DNA from: a virus
DNA: 64,000 nt
IMG/VR virus record: IMGVR_UViG_3300031857_000018
Coordinates: 1 to 64,000 of that record
Strand: one strand, 5' to 3'
The position numbers were made by a program, and so were the translations under genes. Position 1 is the first letter of the stretch. Each line of letters begins with the position of its first letter. Below are positions 49,889-59,015 of the stretch, in pieces. The notes under the pieces were generated by a model, which saw nothing but the letters and a program-made list of their open reading frames with translations, was not told the origin of the DNA and did no database searches.

Positions 49889-50733
49889 TTAACCTCTTTT
49901 AATTCGCGAATCAAATCATAATAACGTAACAACGAAAGAATATGTGATTCTTTTATTGTTTTTAAATTTTCTACATTGCATAACATTTCTGAAAGCTTTT
50001 GCACTTTAATTTTAATAACTTTATCATCAACTGGGTTTGCTAAATCAGCAAGTTGCTTTTTGATATTAGGAATTATCGTATGTACATATTCTCGCAGTGT
50101 AGCTGTATCATTAACGTGTGTAATGTATTTATTTAATAAATGTTTTTGTGATTCATCTAACCCAGAATATTTTTCATTGAATTTGTCAATTAAAAGTTTG
50201 TACGTTAATAAACGCATTTCCTTTGGTTGTGATTCAAAGTTTTCTAATACTGGATCTTTTGTTGGTTTTACTCGTTCTTGAATAATTCCATTATCAATAA
50301 TAGCACTTTTACATTCCATTAATTGTTTTGGATTATCCGTTTCTGCATATTCAAAAATCATGTTAATTGATGCTAACACTTTGTAATTGTTGATGTGCAT
50401 TTTTGACATGTTATCAAATACAAACCGATCTGAAATTTCTTTTACAAGATTATATCTTTGGCGCTTAAGCACTGTTTGATTTAGTTTTTCATGAGCAGCT
50501 TTAACTGTACGTATATAATCTAGAGCTTGTGCTTCACTACGAAATTGTTCTTTTAATAGTGCATTATATAATTGCAGTTCCTTTGATAATTCAGTATTTC
50601 TACCAAAATATTTTTTTATGATGTCAATTGTAACTGATTTATTAGATGACAATGTTTCTGAAGTTAATTTCCTAACTAACATTTCAAATAAAATACCCGT
50701 ATTCTTATATTTTGAATGTTTTAGTTTCTTCAT
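49885..50733 (-). CDS. Conserved-looking unknown protein, 282 aa
   Basis: A basic, mostly helical protein: KYKNTGILFEMLVRKLTSET, then IIKKYFGRNTELSKELQLYN. Proteins of this type occur next to the portal gene in diverged T4-like marine phages, as far as I recall. No enzyme motif is visible. Overlaps the next gene by 4 nt. Confidence 0.65.
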   Translation of the reverse strand: MKKLKHSKYKNTGILFEMLVRKLTSETLSSNKSVTIDIIKKYFGRNTELSKELQLYNALLKEQFRSEAQALDYIRTVKAAHEKLNQTVLKRQRYNLVKEISDRFVFDNMSKMHINNYKVLASINMIFEYAETDNPKQLMECKSAIIDNGIIQERVKPTKDPVLENFESQPKEMRLLTYKLLIDKFNEKYSGLDESQKHLLNKYITHVNDTATLREYVHTIIPNIKKQLADLANPVDDKVIKIKVQKLSEMLCNVENLKTIKESHILSLLRYYDLIRELKEVK

Positions 50734-50758
50734 TTGGTATACGATGCCTTATGGTTTT

Positions 50759-50768
50759 ATATAAATAT
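50759..50768 (-). promoter_or_regulatory. Late-promoter-like ATATTTATAT box
   Basis: Ends 25 nt before the ATG at 50733, between portal stop and the 282-aa gene. Confidence 0.6.
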
Positions 50769-50776
50769 GTTTATAA

Positions 50777-52606
50777 TTATAAAATGTTATTTTCATCTAA
50801 CATAGTTCCAGCGTCAGCGTCGTGGTCGGATGATTTTTTAAACGTTTCAGTGATGATATTAACACCTGGTTTTGTTTTCATTCCTTTAACAATATTCTCA
50901 GTTCGAGTCATAGAAAGTTTAGATCTAAAATTTGGATCTGGTTGGAATGCTGTTTTTTGATTTTCCGGATTAAATTGTTGTTTCAATTCTTTTTTACCTG
51001 TCGGATCCCATCCAAATGCATTACGGTGTTGTCCTGATTTAATTCCTTCTTTTGGTCGACCTCCCAGATCTTTATCTTCTACGTCATTGCTTGACATATG
51101 CACGGTTGCTAGGTCATGTGGTGTACCAAAAGACACTCCCGTAACAGCTGGGTCATTTCCTTCTTGTTCAATCTGATTTTGACGGAAACGAAGTTTAAGA
51201 TCCTCAATAACATCGTTACGTTCTTGCAACCACTGATCCTCAGACATATTAAAGATATACTCATAAATGTATCGATCTGATACTAATTTTGAATCTTTCA
51301 TTGTGTTTGCTAATGTAATTTTTTCATTCATTAACGCCACTTTTTGCTGATCGTATATAATTGATGGTGCTGTTAATTCTAGTTCAAATCCAACTAAATC
51401 TTCACCCTCAAATCCTTGTGAATATAAATGCACGATTGCAATTTTAGATAATTCAGAAACTACAATTTTCTGTATGCGTTCAATTGTACGAGCAAAACGA
51501 ATATCAATTGATGCTAAGTTAACTTTGCCTTCTTGCGACTCACCATACCCTAAAAACGGTTTAGGAATCTTAAGAGCAGCCATCATTTTATCTTTGATGT
51601 ATTCGATATCATCCATACCAGTAAATGTCATACCTGGCAATGTATCAATCTGAGTTGATGATTGACCTCCTCGCACTGGCAAGTAATAATCTTCCAACAT
51701 GTTGTTAAGATTAAACTTTAAATTGTAATTTCCGGTTTGTGGATCAATGTGTGGAATTTTTTTCATTTTATTGATAATTGTTTCCATGAATGTATCAACT
51801 TCATTTGGTGGAATGTTACCAATATCAATTTTGAAAATACGTTTTTCTGGTGCACGCATAATACGATGTATAAGCATCGCATCTTCCATCATCATTAATT
51901 TTTGGAATTCTTTACGGGCTCCTTCGAGCATGGATCTACCATATGGCAAGAAGTTTGAGTCTGATAACATGCGGAAGTGTGCAACTTCGTATGTGTCATA
52001 TGTCATTTGTTCTGACGCAATATTTTTGAATTTAATATCATATTCGCCAGTTGCATTGTCATATTCTTCCCAACGTTCCATTTCATAACTAGAAAATGGA
52101 CGCACATTGATAATACCTAATTCATCAGCAATATCTAGTTTTAAAAAGAAATCCCCATACTTGGTCATGTTACGAATCCATGTCCATAAATTGAATTCTA
52201 CGTTTAAGATATCGTAAAATAAATTGTATAGAATTTTTTGGAGTTGGGTATTATTTGTTTTAATTGTTAAGATTTCACCGAACTGATCTGCTAATGTAGA
52301 TTCATCTGAATATATGTCTAATGCTGCAGAAATAATTGGGTCTTTATCCATCATTTCGTAATCAGCATAAAGTTGCATACGATTCTGATGCATGTAGTAA
52401 TTAGAATCATAGCCACCCATTCCACCTACACGATGCTTATTTGCACCATGCAAACGTGTATATCGGTCTGCTACTTTGCTTTGTGCTAAATTACCTACAG
52501 ATTGTAAACGGTTTGTATCAACTACACGCAGTTTATCTTTACCATATGTTCTAACAATAACATTGGTACTAAACAGGTTTTGTAATCGTTTTCTTAATGA
52601 CGCCAT
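50777..52606 (-). CDS. 20: Portal vertex protein (T4 gp20-like)
   Basis: A 609-aa portal. Characteristic stretches are YADYEMMDKDPIISAALDIY, LPYGRSMLEGARKEFQKLMM and MMEDAMLIHRIMRAPEKRIF, and the clip region with NLNNMLEDYYLPVRGGQSST. This is the gp20 order; T4 gp20 is 524 aa. The C-terminal extra of about 90 residues (DVEDKDLGGRPKEGIKS) is hydrophilic. It forms the dodecameric DNA channel and is encoded just after the terminase. Confidence 0.94.
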   Translation of the reverse strand: MASLRKRLQNLFSTNVIVRTYGKDKLRVVDTNRLQSVGNLAQSKVADRYTRLHGANKHRVGGMGGYDSNYYMHQNRMQLYADYEMMDKDPIISAALDIYSDESTLADQFGEILTIKTNNTQLQKILYNLFYDILNVEFNLWTWIRNMTKYGDFFLKLDIADELGIINVRPFSSYEMERWEEYDNATGEYDIKFKNIASEQMTYDTYEVAHFRMLSDSNFLPYGRSMLEGARKEFQKLMMMEDAMLIHRIMRAPEKRIFKIDIGNIPPNEVDTFMETIINKMKKIPHIDPQTGNYNLKFNLNNMLEDYYLPVRGGQSSTQIDTLPGMTFTGMDDIEYIKDKMMAALKIPKPFLGYGESQEGKVNLASIDIRFARTIERIQKIVVSELSKIAIVHLYSQGFEGEDLVGFELELTAPSIIYDQQKVALMNEKITLANTMKDSKLVSDRYIYEYIFNMSEDQWLQERNDVIEDLKLRFRQNQIEQEGNDPAVTGVSFGTPHDLATVHMSSNDVEDKDLGGRPKEGIKSGQHRNAFGWDPTGKKELKQQFNPENQKTAFQPDPNFRSKLSMTRTENIVKGMKTKPGVNIITETFKKSSDHDADAGTMLDENNIL

Positions 52607-52617
52607 ATTTTCTTTTA

Positions 52618-52627
52618 ATATAAATAT
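52618..52627 (-). promoter_or_regulatory. Late-promoter-like ATATTTATAT box
   Basis: Ends 11 nt before the portal ATG at 52606, followed by TAAAAG. Confidence 0.55.
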
Positions 52628-52654
52628 AACTAGTTACAGAACCGGTGGTGTTTT

Positions 52655-54235
52655 TTATCTGATCAACCAAGTTAGGTCTTGATCTCCATCACCTGGGTTC
52701 CAGTTCCATCCGGTGTTGTCCATATTTGGCTTTCCGGTGTAAATAACTGGGTTAGTTTTTTGAAATGATGATAGTGCTCGTTTATTTAGGTCAATACCCT
52801 GTTGTCGTAGTTTTAATGCTGTATCTCGTAACCACAATGTAATTGCATACGCCATCACAAGGTCATCATTATATCCTTGCTGTGCTTGTGCTTTACCATT
52901 AAGCCATACAAATACTAATAGTTCTTGTATTAGCCTCTTACTGCGTATAACCGGGGTTCTTTCACGCATATACATTTCTAATGCAGATATCATTAATGGT
53001 CGTGTACGTGATGTAGTTGATACTCCAGGAACCATTTGGCTCTTATCTTTCATATCATAACCTTTACGAAGTTGCACGGATGCATCAGTGTATCCATCGT
53101 CTTTGTATGTGTAATGTAGGTTCTGATATCCTCGGTCAAGTGCCGGTTGAATTGCGGCCCATCCGATGTTTGCATTTTCAATTGCTAGCAAAGCATTGTT
53201 CCATTCGGTTGCAACTGTGACGAGCATGTTACCAAAATCATTCGGCGCAATCTTGCCTTTATACTCAGCAACTTGTCGTACGTCCTGAACATCAAATATT
53301 TGAAATGTTGAAAAGTCACCACCATCGCCTCGGGCAACGTCAGCCACAACCGTGTAATCTTTTGCATAGTCTGGATATTCCCATACCCAATAATTTCCAT
53401 CAAAACCTCTACGTTCAAGTGGTTCTTCTGTTAAATTATCATACTCTAGGAGCAATGGACCATCCACGACAGTATGACCTGAACTAACAAAGTCACAGTC
53501 ACATTCTTGTGCTGCACCTCGTTCACCTAACAGCTGTGTTTGTTCATCACGCCATTGTTGATCTCGTTCTGGATGCACCGTCCAATGCAGTTTAATTGTG
53601 TGGAATCCATTAATGGCTGCTTCGGCATCTGCCCATGTTTGATGAAACCAGTTACCAACTCCATTCGGAGTAGAAAGAACAATTGCACCTCCACCTGTTG
53701 ATAGTGTTGCTTGCGATGCTATCCATATTTCTTCAATGTTTCTGATGAACGCGGCCTCATCTACTATTAGCAATGATAATGCTTCTGAACGTGCTCCTGT
53801 GGTTGCTGATGATACTGCTTTGATTTGTGAGCCGTTCTTAAATTTCAATGATAATTTGTTATCGGCTTCAACTGTACCCTTCAACCAACTTGGCAAGTTG
53901 TCATGCATCACTCGCACTTTGGTTACTAGGTTTTTTGCTACTTCTTGTGTAGTTGCGATAACTAACACGTTGAAGTCTTCTGCAAACAACATGCTCCATA
54001 ATGCAAATCCGGCAGATAGAGTTGAGATACCTAGCTGACGAGACTTAAGAATAACATTGTATCGATTATCTCGTAATTCAGTTAATGAATCTTCCTGAAA
54101 CGGGAATAAATTAAATTTGATCTTGCCTCGTTTAGGATGTTGAATATAACAATAGTTACGCATAAAAAACACAGGATCTTTAGCACATTGCATGTACTGC
54201 TGTTGAATGATCTGTTTTATGCTTGGTTGTGCCAT
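52655..54235 (-). CDS. 17: Terminase large subunit (T4 gp17-like)
   Basis: A 526-aa packaging motor and nuclease. ATPase: NVILKSRQLGIST (Walker A-like, about 60-72) and SLLIVDEAAF (Walker B, Asp159-Glu160), with LSTPNGVGNWFHQTW as coupling motif. Nuclease: TVVADVARGDGGDFSTFQIF (Asp299 with Asp305/307) and the late Asp in YNDDLVMAYAITLWL. T4 gp17 is 610 aa. The small terminase gp16 is not clearly recognised; candidates lie just upstream. Confidence 0.95.
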   Translation of the reverse strand: MAQPSIKQIIQQQYMQCAKDPVFFMRNYCYIQHPKRGKIKFNLFPFQEDSLTELRDNRYNVILKSRQLGISTLSAGFALWSMLFAEDFNVLVIATTQEVAKNLVTKVRVMHDNLPSWLKGTVEADNKLSLKFKNGSQIKAVSSATTGARSEALSLLIVDEAAFIRNIEEIWIASQATLSTGGGAIVLSTPNGVGNWFHQTWADAEAAINGFHTIKLHWTVHPERDQQWRDEQTQLLGERGAAQECDCDFVSSGHTVVDGPLLLEYDNLTEEPLERRGFDGNYWVWEYPDYAKDYTVVADVARGDGGDFSTFQIFDVQDVRQVAEYKGKIAPNDFGNMLVTVATEWNNALLAIENANIGWAAIQPALDRGYQNLHYTYKDDGYTDASVQLRKGYDMKDKSQMVPGVSTTSRTRPLMISALEMYMRERTPVIRSKRLIQELLVFVWLNGKAQAQQGYNDDLVMAYAITLWLRDTALKLRQQGIDLNKRALSSFQKTNPVIYTGKPNMDNTGWNWNPGDGDQDLTWLIR

Positions 54236-54236
54236 A

Positions 54237-54608
54237 TTACTTTGCTACTTGAAATATTAATATAGTAGATAGAATTCCGCCAGTAAACCAAATTGCTTTA
54301 TTATCATACCAACGTGGTTGTAATCTCTTTTCACGTTCTACATACAAATCAATGTTAGTTTTAAGCAATTTAGATTGTGTAGTTAAATAATTAATTTGCA
54401 ATGAATCTAAATTTATTAAATGCTTTTGATCTGATATTAATGCTCGTTGTTCGTCAATAATTTTATCATTGATATCACAAACTGCATACAATGAATCAAG
54501 CGTAAATGAAATATCTAGTATTTGTTCTTCAGTAAAACATGTATCTGTTTTTTCTTGTCCGTAACTAAATAACGGCAAAAAACATAATATGATTAATAGT
54601 TTTTTCAT
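54237..54608 (-). CDS. Secreted, coiled-coil, membrane-anchored protein, 123 aa
   Basis: A signal peptide MKKLLIILCFLPLFSYGQ is followed by a charged coiled coil (about 35-95) and a C-terminal membrane span (AIWFTGGILSTILIFQV). The SYGQ end is typical of Bacteroidota signal peptides. It overlaps the next upstream gene by 4 nt. Two adjacent small proteins with membrane anchors and coiled coils resemble spanin pairs, so a part in lysis is possible, but no lipobox is clear. Confidence 0.65.
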   Translation of the reverse strand: MKKLLIILCFLPLFSYGQEKTDTCFTEEQILDISFTLDSLYAVCDINDKIIDEQRALISDQKHLINLDSLQINYLTTQSKLLKTNIDLYVEREKRLQPRWYDNKAIWFTGGILSTILIFQVAK

Positions 54609-54952
54609 TTGTTTTTTGATTTTCTTCCACGACGGCTTGTTTTGTTCAGAATGTTTTCTTTAGCAACATTAACATCGGTTGGTTCTTGGATTACGATATT
54701 TTCTTTTTTCTCTTCCAATTCCTCAATTAATTCTTCATGCTGTGTAATTTCTTCTTTAACCTCAGCTCGTTGTTCTTCTACTACTTCGATTTTGCCTTGT
54801 AGTTCATCAATTTGTTGTTTGTTATCATCAATCTTTTGTTTAATCTTGTCAGATTTTTTTTCATTTTGTTTTTTTGAAATGATAACAAATAATCCGAATA
54901 CTGCAGCCAATGCAGCAACGATTATTGCCCAATACTTTTTAATTGTTTTCAT
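54605..54952 (-). CDS. N-terminal membrane anchor plus long coiled coil (inner spanin-like), 115 aa
   Basis: One membrane span (YWAIIVAALAAVFGLFVIIS, about 7-26) followed by a strongly charged coiled coil (about 35-90) and a basic tail (TSRRGRKSKNK). The topology is that of i-spanins, which link inner and outer membranes during lysis of Gram-negative cells. A basic tail is unusual for a spanin. Overlaps the previous gene by 14 nt and the next by 4 nt. Confidence 0.6.
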   Translation of the reverse strand: MKTIKKYWAIIVAALAAVFGLFVIISKKQNEKKSDKIKQKIDDNKQQIDELQGKIEVVEEQRAEVKEEITQHEELIEELEEKKENIVIQEPTDVNVAKENILNKTSRRGRKSKNK

Positions 54953-55589
54953 GTTGTGATTCTTTATCTAAGTTTGCTAAAAATTTTTCTTTGAATGTAT
55001 TAAATTGTGCTTGCACTGTTTCTTCAAATTCTTCTGGTGTCATTCGAGCGGTCCAATTTTCTTTTTCGCCTTCTGAATTTGTTACGAATTGTGAAGCTTG
55101 TGTATACGTTTCTTTTAATAATGCAACATCTCGTTCTGCCTCTGCTAACCAAGCTAATGCATTTTCTCGAATTTTGTTTCGTTCATATTCTTCATAACGA
55201 CCTTCTTTTTTCAATTCATGTTCCATTTCAATCACACAATCAAAACACATTCCGTGTAGCTTACGCATCTTTTCATTGAGTGGATGTTTTTCTAAACAAG
55301 TGCAAGTCTCTTTGCGACAGTTTGGATATGAACGAAGTTCTTCACGTACCGATTGTAACACATCTGATGCTTTTGTTTTTTTAATACGAAAACCATCTCG
55401 TTGTTCAATTATGTATGTAGTACCACTTACTGGATCTGTTTCTTCCCAAACATCACCAACGTCATGGCGTTCATTTTTCTTAGCAGCAGAATCTGCATCA
55501 GAAAAACCCACAGTTTTTTTAGTTTGAAACTTGTGGTTACCATCCAACATTTGTTGAATGGCTTTGACATTTTGTAACTTTTTAGACAT
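54939..55589 (-). CDS. Unknown protein with Cys-rich metal-site-like region, 216 aa
   Basis: Starts with LQNVKAIQQMLDGNHKFQTK then VGFSDADSAAKKNERHDVGD and DVWEETDPVSGTTYIIEQRD. The centre has CRKETCTC and, 25 residues on, GMCFDCV, four to six cysteines that could bind zinc. The C-terminal half is helical and acidic. I associate this type with a conserved gene beside the terminase in marine T4-like phages; a small terminase role is conceivable, not shown. Confidence 0.65.
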   Translation of the reverse strand: MSKKLQNVKAIQQMLDGNHKFQTKKTVGFSDADSAAKKNERHDVGDVWEETDPVSGTTYIIEQRDGFRIKKTKASDVLQSVREELRSYPNCRKETCTCLEKHPLNEKMRKLHGMCFDCVIEMEHELKKEGRYEEYERNKIRENALAWLAEAERDVALLKETYTQASQFVTNSEGEKENWTARMTPEEFEETVQAQFNTFKEKFLANLDKESQHENN

Positions 55590-55595
55590 ATAACT

Positions 55596-56462
55596 TTATT
55601 TTTTATTGTTTACTTCAGCATTTAATGATGCTAATTTTTTAACCATTGCAATTCGAATCATTTTATAAAAATTTGCTTGATCTGCTGGCTCTGCATCTTT
55701 AAGTGCTAAATTAATTGCTTTCAACGTAATTTTAGCTCGAGCAATATTTCCTTCTTGTGTTTTTAAATAATTAACAAAACGATCTAGATCCATCACCGCA
55801 GTTGTCTCTGCAGATGCTTCGGGGGCAGCTGCTGGTGCTTCTGCTGATGTGTCCGGTGCCGGAGTTTCGGCAGGAGTTTCTGCTGGTACGTCAGTTGGTA
55901 CTTCTGCAGACATATCAGGTGCTGGTGGAGCAGCCATATCAGGTGCAGGAGGTGTAGTTGTGTCAGTAGCGGCTGCATCGGCAGGTGGTGTTTCAGCTGC
56001 AGGCTCTTCTACTGGTGGCTCTTCTACTGGTGCTTCTTCTTCAGGCGCTGTTACAGGTTGCTCAATTAACATTGAAGCAATTTTTCTACGTACATATTCT
56101 CTAACTAAACGTTCTTTTTGTTCGCGAGTTAAGTTTTCAATTTTATCTTTAAGAACGTCTGCAGTTTCTTTTTCTTCCGCATCTTGACGCTTTTTAAGTT
56201 TTTTAGCAGCATCCTTTGGTTCGTATTCTGCTTTTTCTAAATCTTTGTATAAACGATCTTCAGCGTTATATTTAACATTTAAATCGCCAGTATCAACCAT
56301 TTCTTTGTCTGTTTTACGTAATACGTTAAGATGTTTTTCACCCGTAGATTTTGGATTCATTCCTCCATCTTTGTCATCCATTGTGTAATCTTTAAGATCT
56401 TTTCTGGATTTGTATTTTGTGTTTTCTGGTTTTTTATACTTGCTTTTATGTTTTTCAGCCAT
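55596..56462 (-). CDS. Protein with Pro/Ala/Glu-rich disordered centre, 288 aa
   Basis: A basic N-terminal 100 residues, a helix with EQKERLVREYVRRKIASMLI, then about 80 residues almost only Pro, Ala, Glu, Thr and Asp (about 138-220), then a folded C-terminal 65 residues (MDLDRFVNYLKTQEGNIARA). No family recognised. The layout resembles a scaffold or flexible linker protein. DNA of the centre is repetitive and gives an artefactual open frame on the other strand. Confidence 0.6.
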   Translation of the reverse strand: MAEKHKSKYKKPENTKYKSRKDLKDYTMDDKDGGMNPKSTGEKHLNVLRKTDKEMVDTGDLNVKYNAEDRLYKDLEKAEYEPKDAAKKLKKRQDAEEKETADVLKDKIENLTREQKERLVREYVRRKIASMLIEQPVTAPEEEAPVEEPPVEEPAAETPPADAAATDTTTPPAPDMAAPPAPDMSAEVPTDVPAETPAETPAPDTSAEAPAAAPEASAETTAVMDLDRFVNYLKTQEGNIARAKITLKAINLALKDAEPADQANFYKMIRIAMVKKLASLNAEVNNKK

Positions 56463-56483
56463 CAGTTTATTCCTTATTATTTA

Positions 56484-56493
56484 ATATAAATAT
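56484..56493 (-). promoter_or_regulatory. Late-promoter-like ATATTTATAT box
   Basis: Overlaps the ligase-fusion stop codon and ends 21 nt before the ATG at 56462. Confidence 0.6.
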
Positions 56494-58988
56494 CAGCGTG
56501 CGTATTTTAACACCCCTAAAATTTGGTTCACTGGTGCAAATGCGCCTGTCATTTTATATGTATTGCCTTGATATGTGAATACAACCCCTTCAGACGGTAC
56601 TATAGCATCAAATCCGCCAAGTTTTTGAATTCGTCCTAATTCATGTTTAAGTTTTGTTAGAGTTGCCTCATCACCTTTGGTTTGCAAATCTTTGATGAGT
56701 TGTGCTAATTCTGTTTTAATATCCTGCACCGTTTTTGTTGGATTTGCTGCGAGATAATTTGTTGCATTTTGTAATACCAATACACCTAATCGCAAAAAGA
56801 TAGATTCGAATGGTTCCAAGTTTTGTTTGCGATACTGTTTGAAATCTTTTTTATCAAATGCATCAACCCAGGTAACAAATTCTGGATTATCTATTTGTTT
56901 TTTAAGTACTGAGATGTTTGTAGATTTATCATCAAATGCCCAACGATATATTAATGCAGTTAATATAGTATCAGGAATTTCATATCCTACCTCTTTTGCT
57001 TTTGTTTGAATAACATCTCTCCACCATGCTTTATGATAATCACTCAATAGGTCTGTATCTTTTAATCCGTAGCGATCACGAAGTTGATCAATTTCATTGT
57101 AGAATGCAGATTGCTGATCTTCAAAATCATACACTCGGCCTAATTTAATACGTTGTGGCGGAATGAATGAAAATGTGTTTTGCATGTGTGCATTTGCATC
57201 TTGAATAATTTTTTGCATCATAGCACCACCTGTTAAATCGGTTTCGACTACATTGCCTTTTTCATCGTATTCAACTAGGTTATGAAATTGTAAATGTGCT
57301 TTGTCATATGCAATTACATTTTTAGTTGCTGGATAAATAATTTCCATGTTTGCAAATACTCGGCCGCCTTTGAATATTTGTTCTAGTTTGTCTGCCGGTA
57401 AAGCTGACATTGCCCCGGTAATATCTTGTGCCATTTCTCGAAATGCATCAACAACTAGTTTGTATCCTTCTGCAGCTGCTGCACCGGATTTTGTAATAGT
57501 TTCTTGATATTTACGTTCAAAATCAGCAACTAGTTGATCTGGCGTCATTGGATTAATTATCGTGCCTTTGTTACGAGCAAATCCAGGTTGTCCATTTTTC
57601 CATGTAAATTGTATGTTTTGACCATCTGTCTTTTCAGTGACAGCTTCTTCAATATCTAGACGACCTGACAAAGCACGAGACACAATTTCACGGACATCAT
57701 TAAATGTTAATCCGTGATCGTCCCATGGGTGTGCCATATGTCCTGCTGCACCGCCCTCAGTTAAAATACCTCCGGTTTTCATTCGTGACTCGATAGTATA
57801 AATAATATCATTCGGGTCATTTGCTTTCCAACGAGATCTTTGTTTTTTAACTGTTTTAGGTCGCAGTTCAATCATTTTTTTACTAGAATTCCATACTAAC
57901 ATGAATGGCATATGTATTGGAATATCAAACTGATAATCAGATCCTACACCGCTAGGTCGATTTTGTTTTAATTGACTAGCAATTCGATCTCCATACTCAT
58001 TGGCTAAATCTTCAAAGAAATCTCGAAGTTCATCCATATAAATAGGAGCTTCATTACGAGGATCGTTTAATCGTTCTATAAAATGAGTAAACTGTCCTTG
58101 AAAATTCACATCAATACCATATTCACGGAAGAATCCATCTACGGCATTTTCAATTGATGCTAATTCTTGTCTGGTAATATAGTTTTCTGCAATAATACCT
58201 TCTACAAGTTTTGCACCAACCACTGTTTTAGCAAAATCATCAAAATCATATACAAATGATTTGCTTGTATGTTGGTCTAGGAAGTTTCTTAGTTTATTAA
58301 TTTTTTCTGCATGCCGTTTCTTTTCACGTGGAAACATCATTGATTCAACTACATCATCAACATCTTCTTGCAATGCAGATTTCCACCAATCTTTTGTGAA
58401 CACCGCTTCTTGCATACCAGTAACAACTTGCCATGCATTTTTAACAGCTGCTTCATCAAATTGAGGATATGATGCCCGGAATTGTGCAAAATTATTGTTT
58501 GCAATTGCATCTCGTACCATGGTCGCAGATACCGGTTCTCCATTGCCATATGCTAATGGATCTACATTAATACTCAATTCAGTAGCATCAATACCACCAG
58601 GAATAGTACGTCCTTTTTTGTCGCCTATAGTAGCATATTTATCTACATTTGGCACAAAATCTTTAGCCCGAACATAATCATCTCCTTTTGCAGAAGCCGC
58701 CATTGCAAATCTACCTGTTGCATCTTGTGGCAATGCAAACAAGTATTCATATGCCGCCATGATAGGAGAATTAAAATCAGTTGGTTGTATTTCAATGTTT
58801 GGATTATCGTTTAAGATGTTAAACAATTCCATGGTTTTTTCACGTGTAATTCCATCGCGCTCTTTAGGGCCAATCAACATGATTACGCGTTCTACTTGTG
58901 GATCTGTAGCATATCGATTTGCTAAATCTAGATGAGCACCAGTTAATGGTTTAAAACCTCCTGGGAATAGTACTGTTATTTTGTTCAT
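56493..58988 (-). CDS. Nucleotidyltransferase - nucleic acid ligase-like fusion, 831 aa
   Basis: Two enzymatic modules appear in one chain. Residues 1-190 form a nucleotidyltransferase of the NMNAT/cytidylyltransferase type: VLFPGGFKPLTGAHLDL (7-23, with T-G-A-H as the HxGH motif) and PVSATMVRDAI (152-162, as the ISSTxIR motif). Residues about 400-831 look like a covalent nucleotidyltransferase/ligase: GHMAHPWDD (416-424), EKTDG with Lys453 (motif I), ARNKG (471-475), VFANMEI (544-550, motif III), PSEGVVF (798-804, motif IV) and TYKMTG (810-815, motif V). A 250-residue insertion separates motifs III and IV. The first half may supply or recycle the nucleotide cofactor for the second. Biological substrate unknown. 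Confidence 0.75.
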   Translation of the reverse strand: MNKITVLFPGGFKPLTGAHLDLANRYATDPQVERVIMLIGPKERDGITREKTMELFNILNDNPNIEIQPTDFNSPIMAAYEYLFALPQDATGRFAMAASAKGDDYVRAKDFVPNVDKYATIGDKKGRTIPGGIDATELSINVDPLAYGNGEPVSATMVRDAIANNNFAQFRASYPQFDEAAVKNAWQVVTGMQEAVFTKDWWKSALQEDVDDVVESMMFPREKKRHAEKINKLRNFLDQHTSKSFVYDFDDFAKTVVGAKLVEGIIAENYITRQELASIENAVDGFFREYGIDVNFQGQFTHFIERLNDPRNEAPIYMDELRDFFEDLANEYGDRIASQLKQNRPSGVGSDYQFDIPIHMPFMLVWNSSKKMIELRPKTVKKQRSRWKANDPNDIIYTIESRMKTGGILTEGGAAGHMAHPWDDHGLTFNDVREIVSRALSGRLDIEEAVTEKTDGQNIQFTWKNGQPGFARNKGTIINPMTPDQLVADFERKYQETITKSGAAAAEGYKLVVDAFREMAQDITGAMSALPADKLEQIFKGGRVFANMEIIYPATKNVIAYDKAHLQFHNLVEYDEKGNVVETDLTGGAMMQKIIQDANAHMQNTFSFIPPQRIKLGRVYDFEDQQSAFYNEIDQLRDRYGLKDTDLLSDYHKAWWRDVIQTKAKEVGYEIPDTILTALIYRWAFDDKSTNISVLKKQIDNPEFVTWVDAFDKKDFKQYRKQNLEPFESIFLRLGVLVLQNATNYLAANPTKTVQDIKTELAQLIKDLQTKGDEATLTKLKHELGRIQKLGGFDAIVPSEGVVFTYQGNTYKMTGAFAPVNQILGVLKYAR

Positions 58989-59004
58989 TTCATGTTTCTT
59001 TTAT

Positions 59005-59014
59005 ATATAAATAT
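59005..59014 (-). promoter_or_regulatory. Late-promoter-like ATATTTATAT box
   Basis: Ends 16 nt before the fusion gene ATG at 58988. Confidence 0.6.
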
Positions 59015-59015
59015 A

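Noticed and set aside
54939-55589. Calling this gene the small terminase gp16
   Set aside because: Position beside gp17 fits, but the cysteine-rich centre and length do not match gp16, so it is left unnamed.
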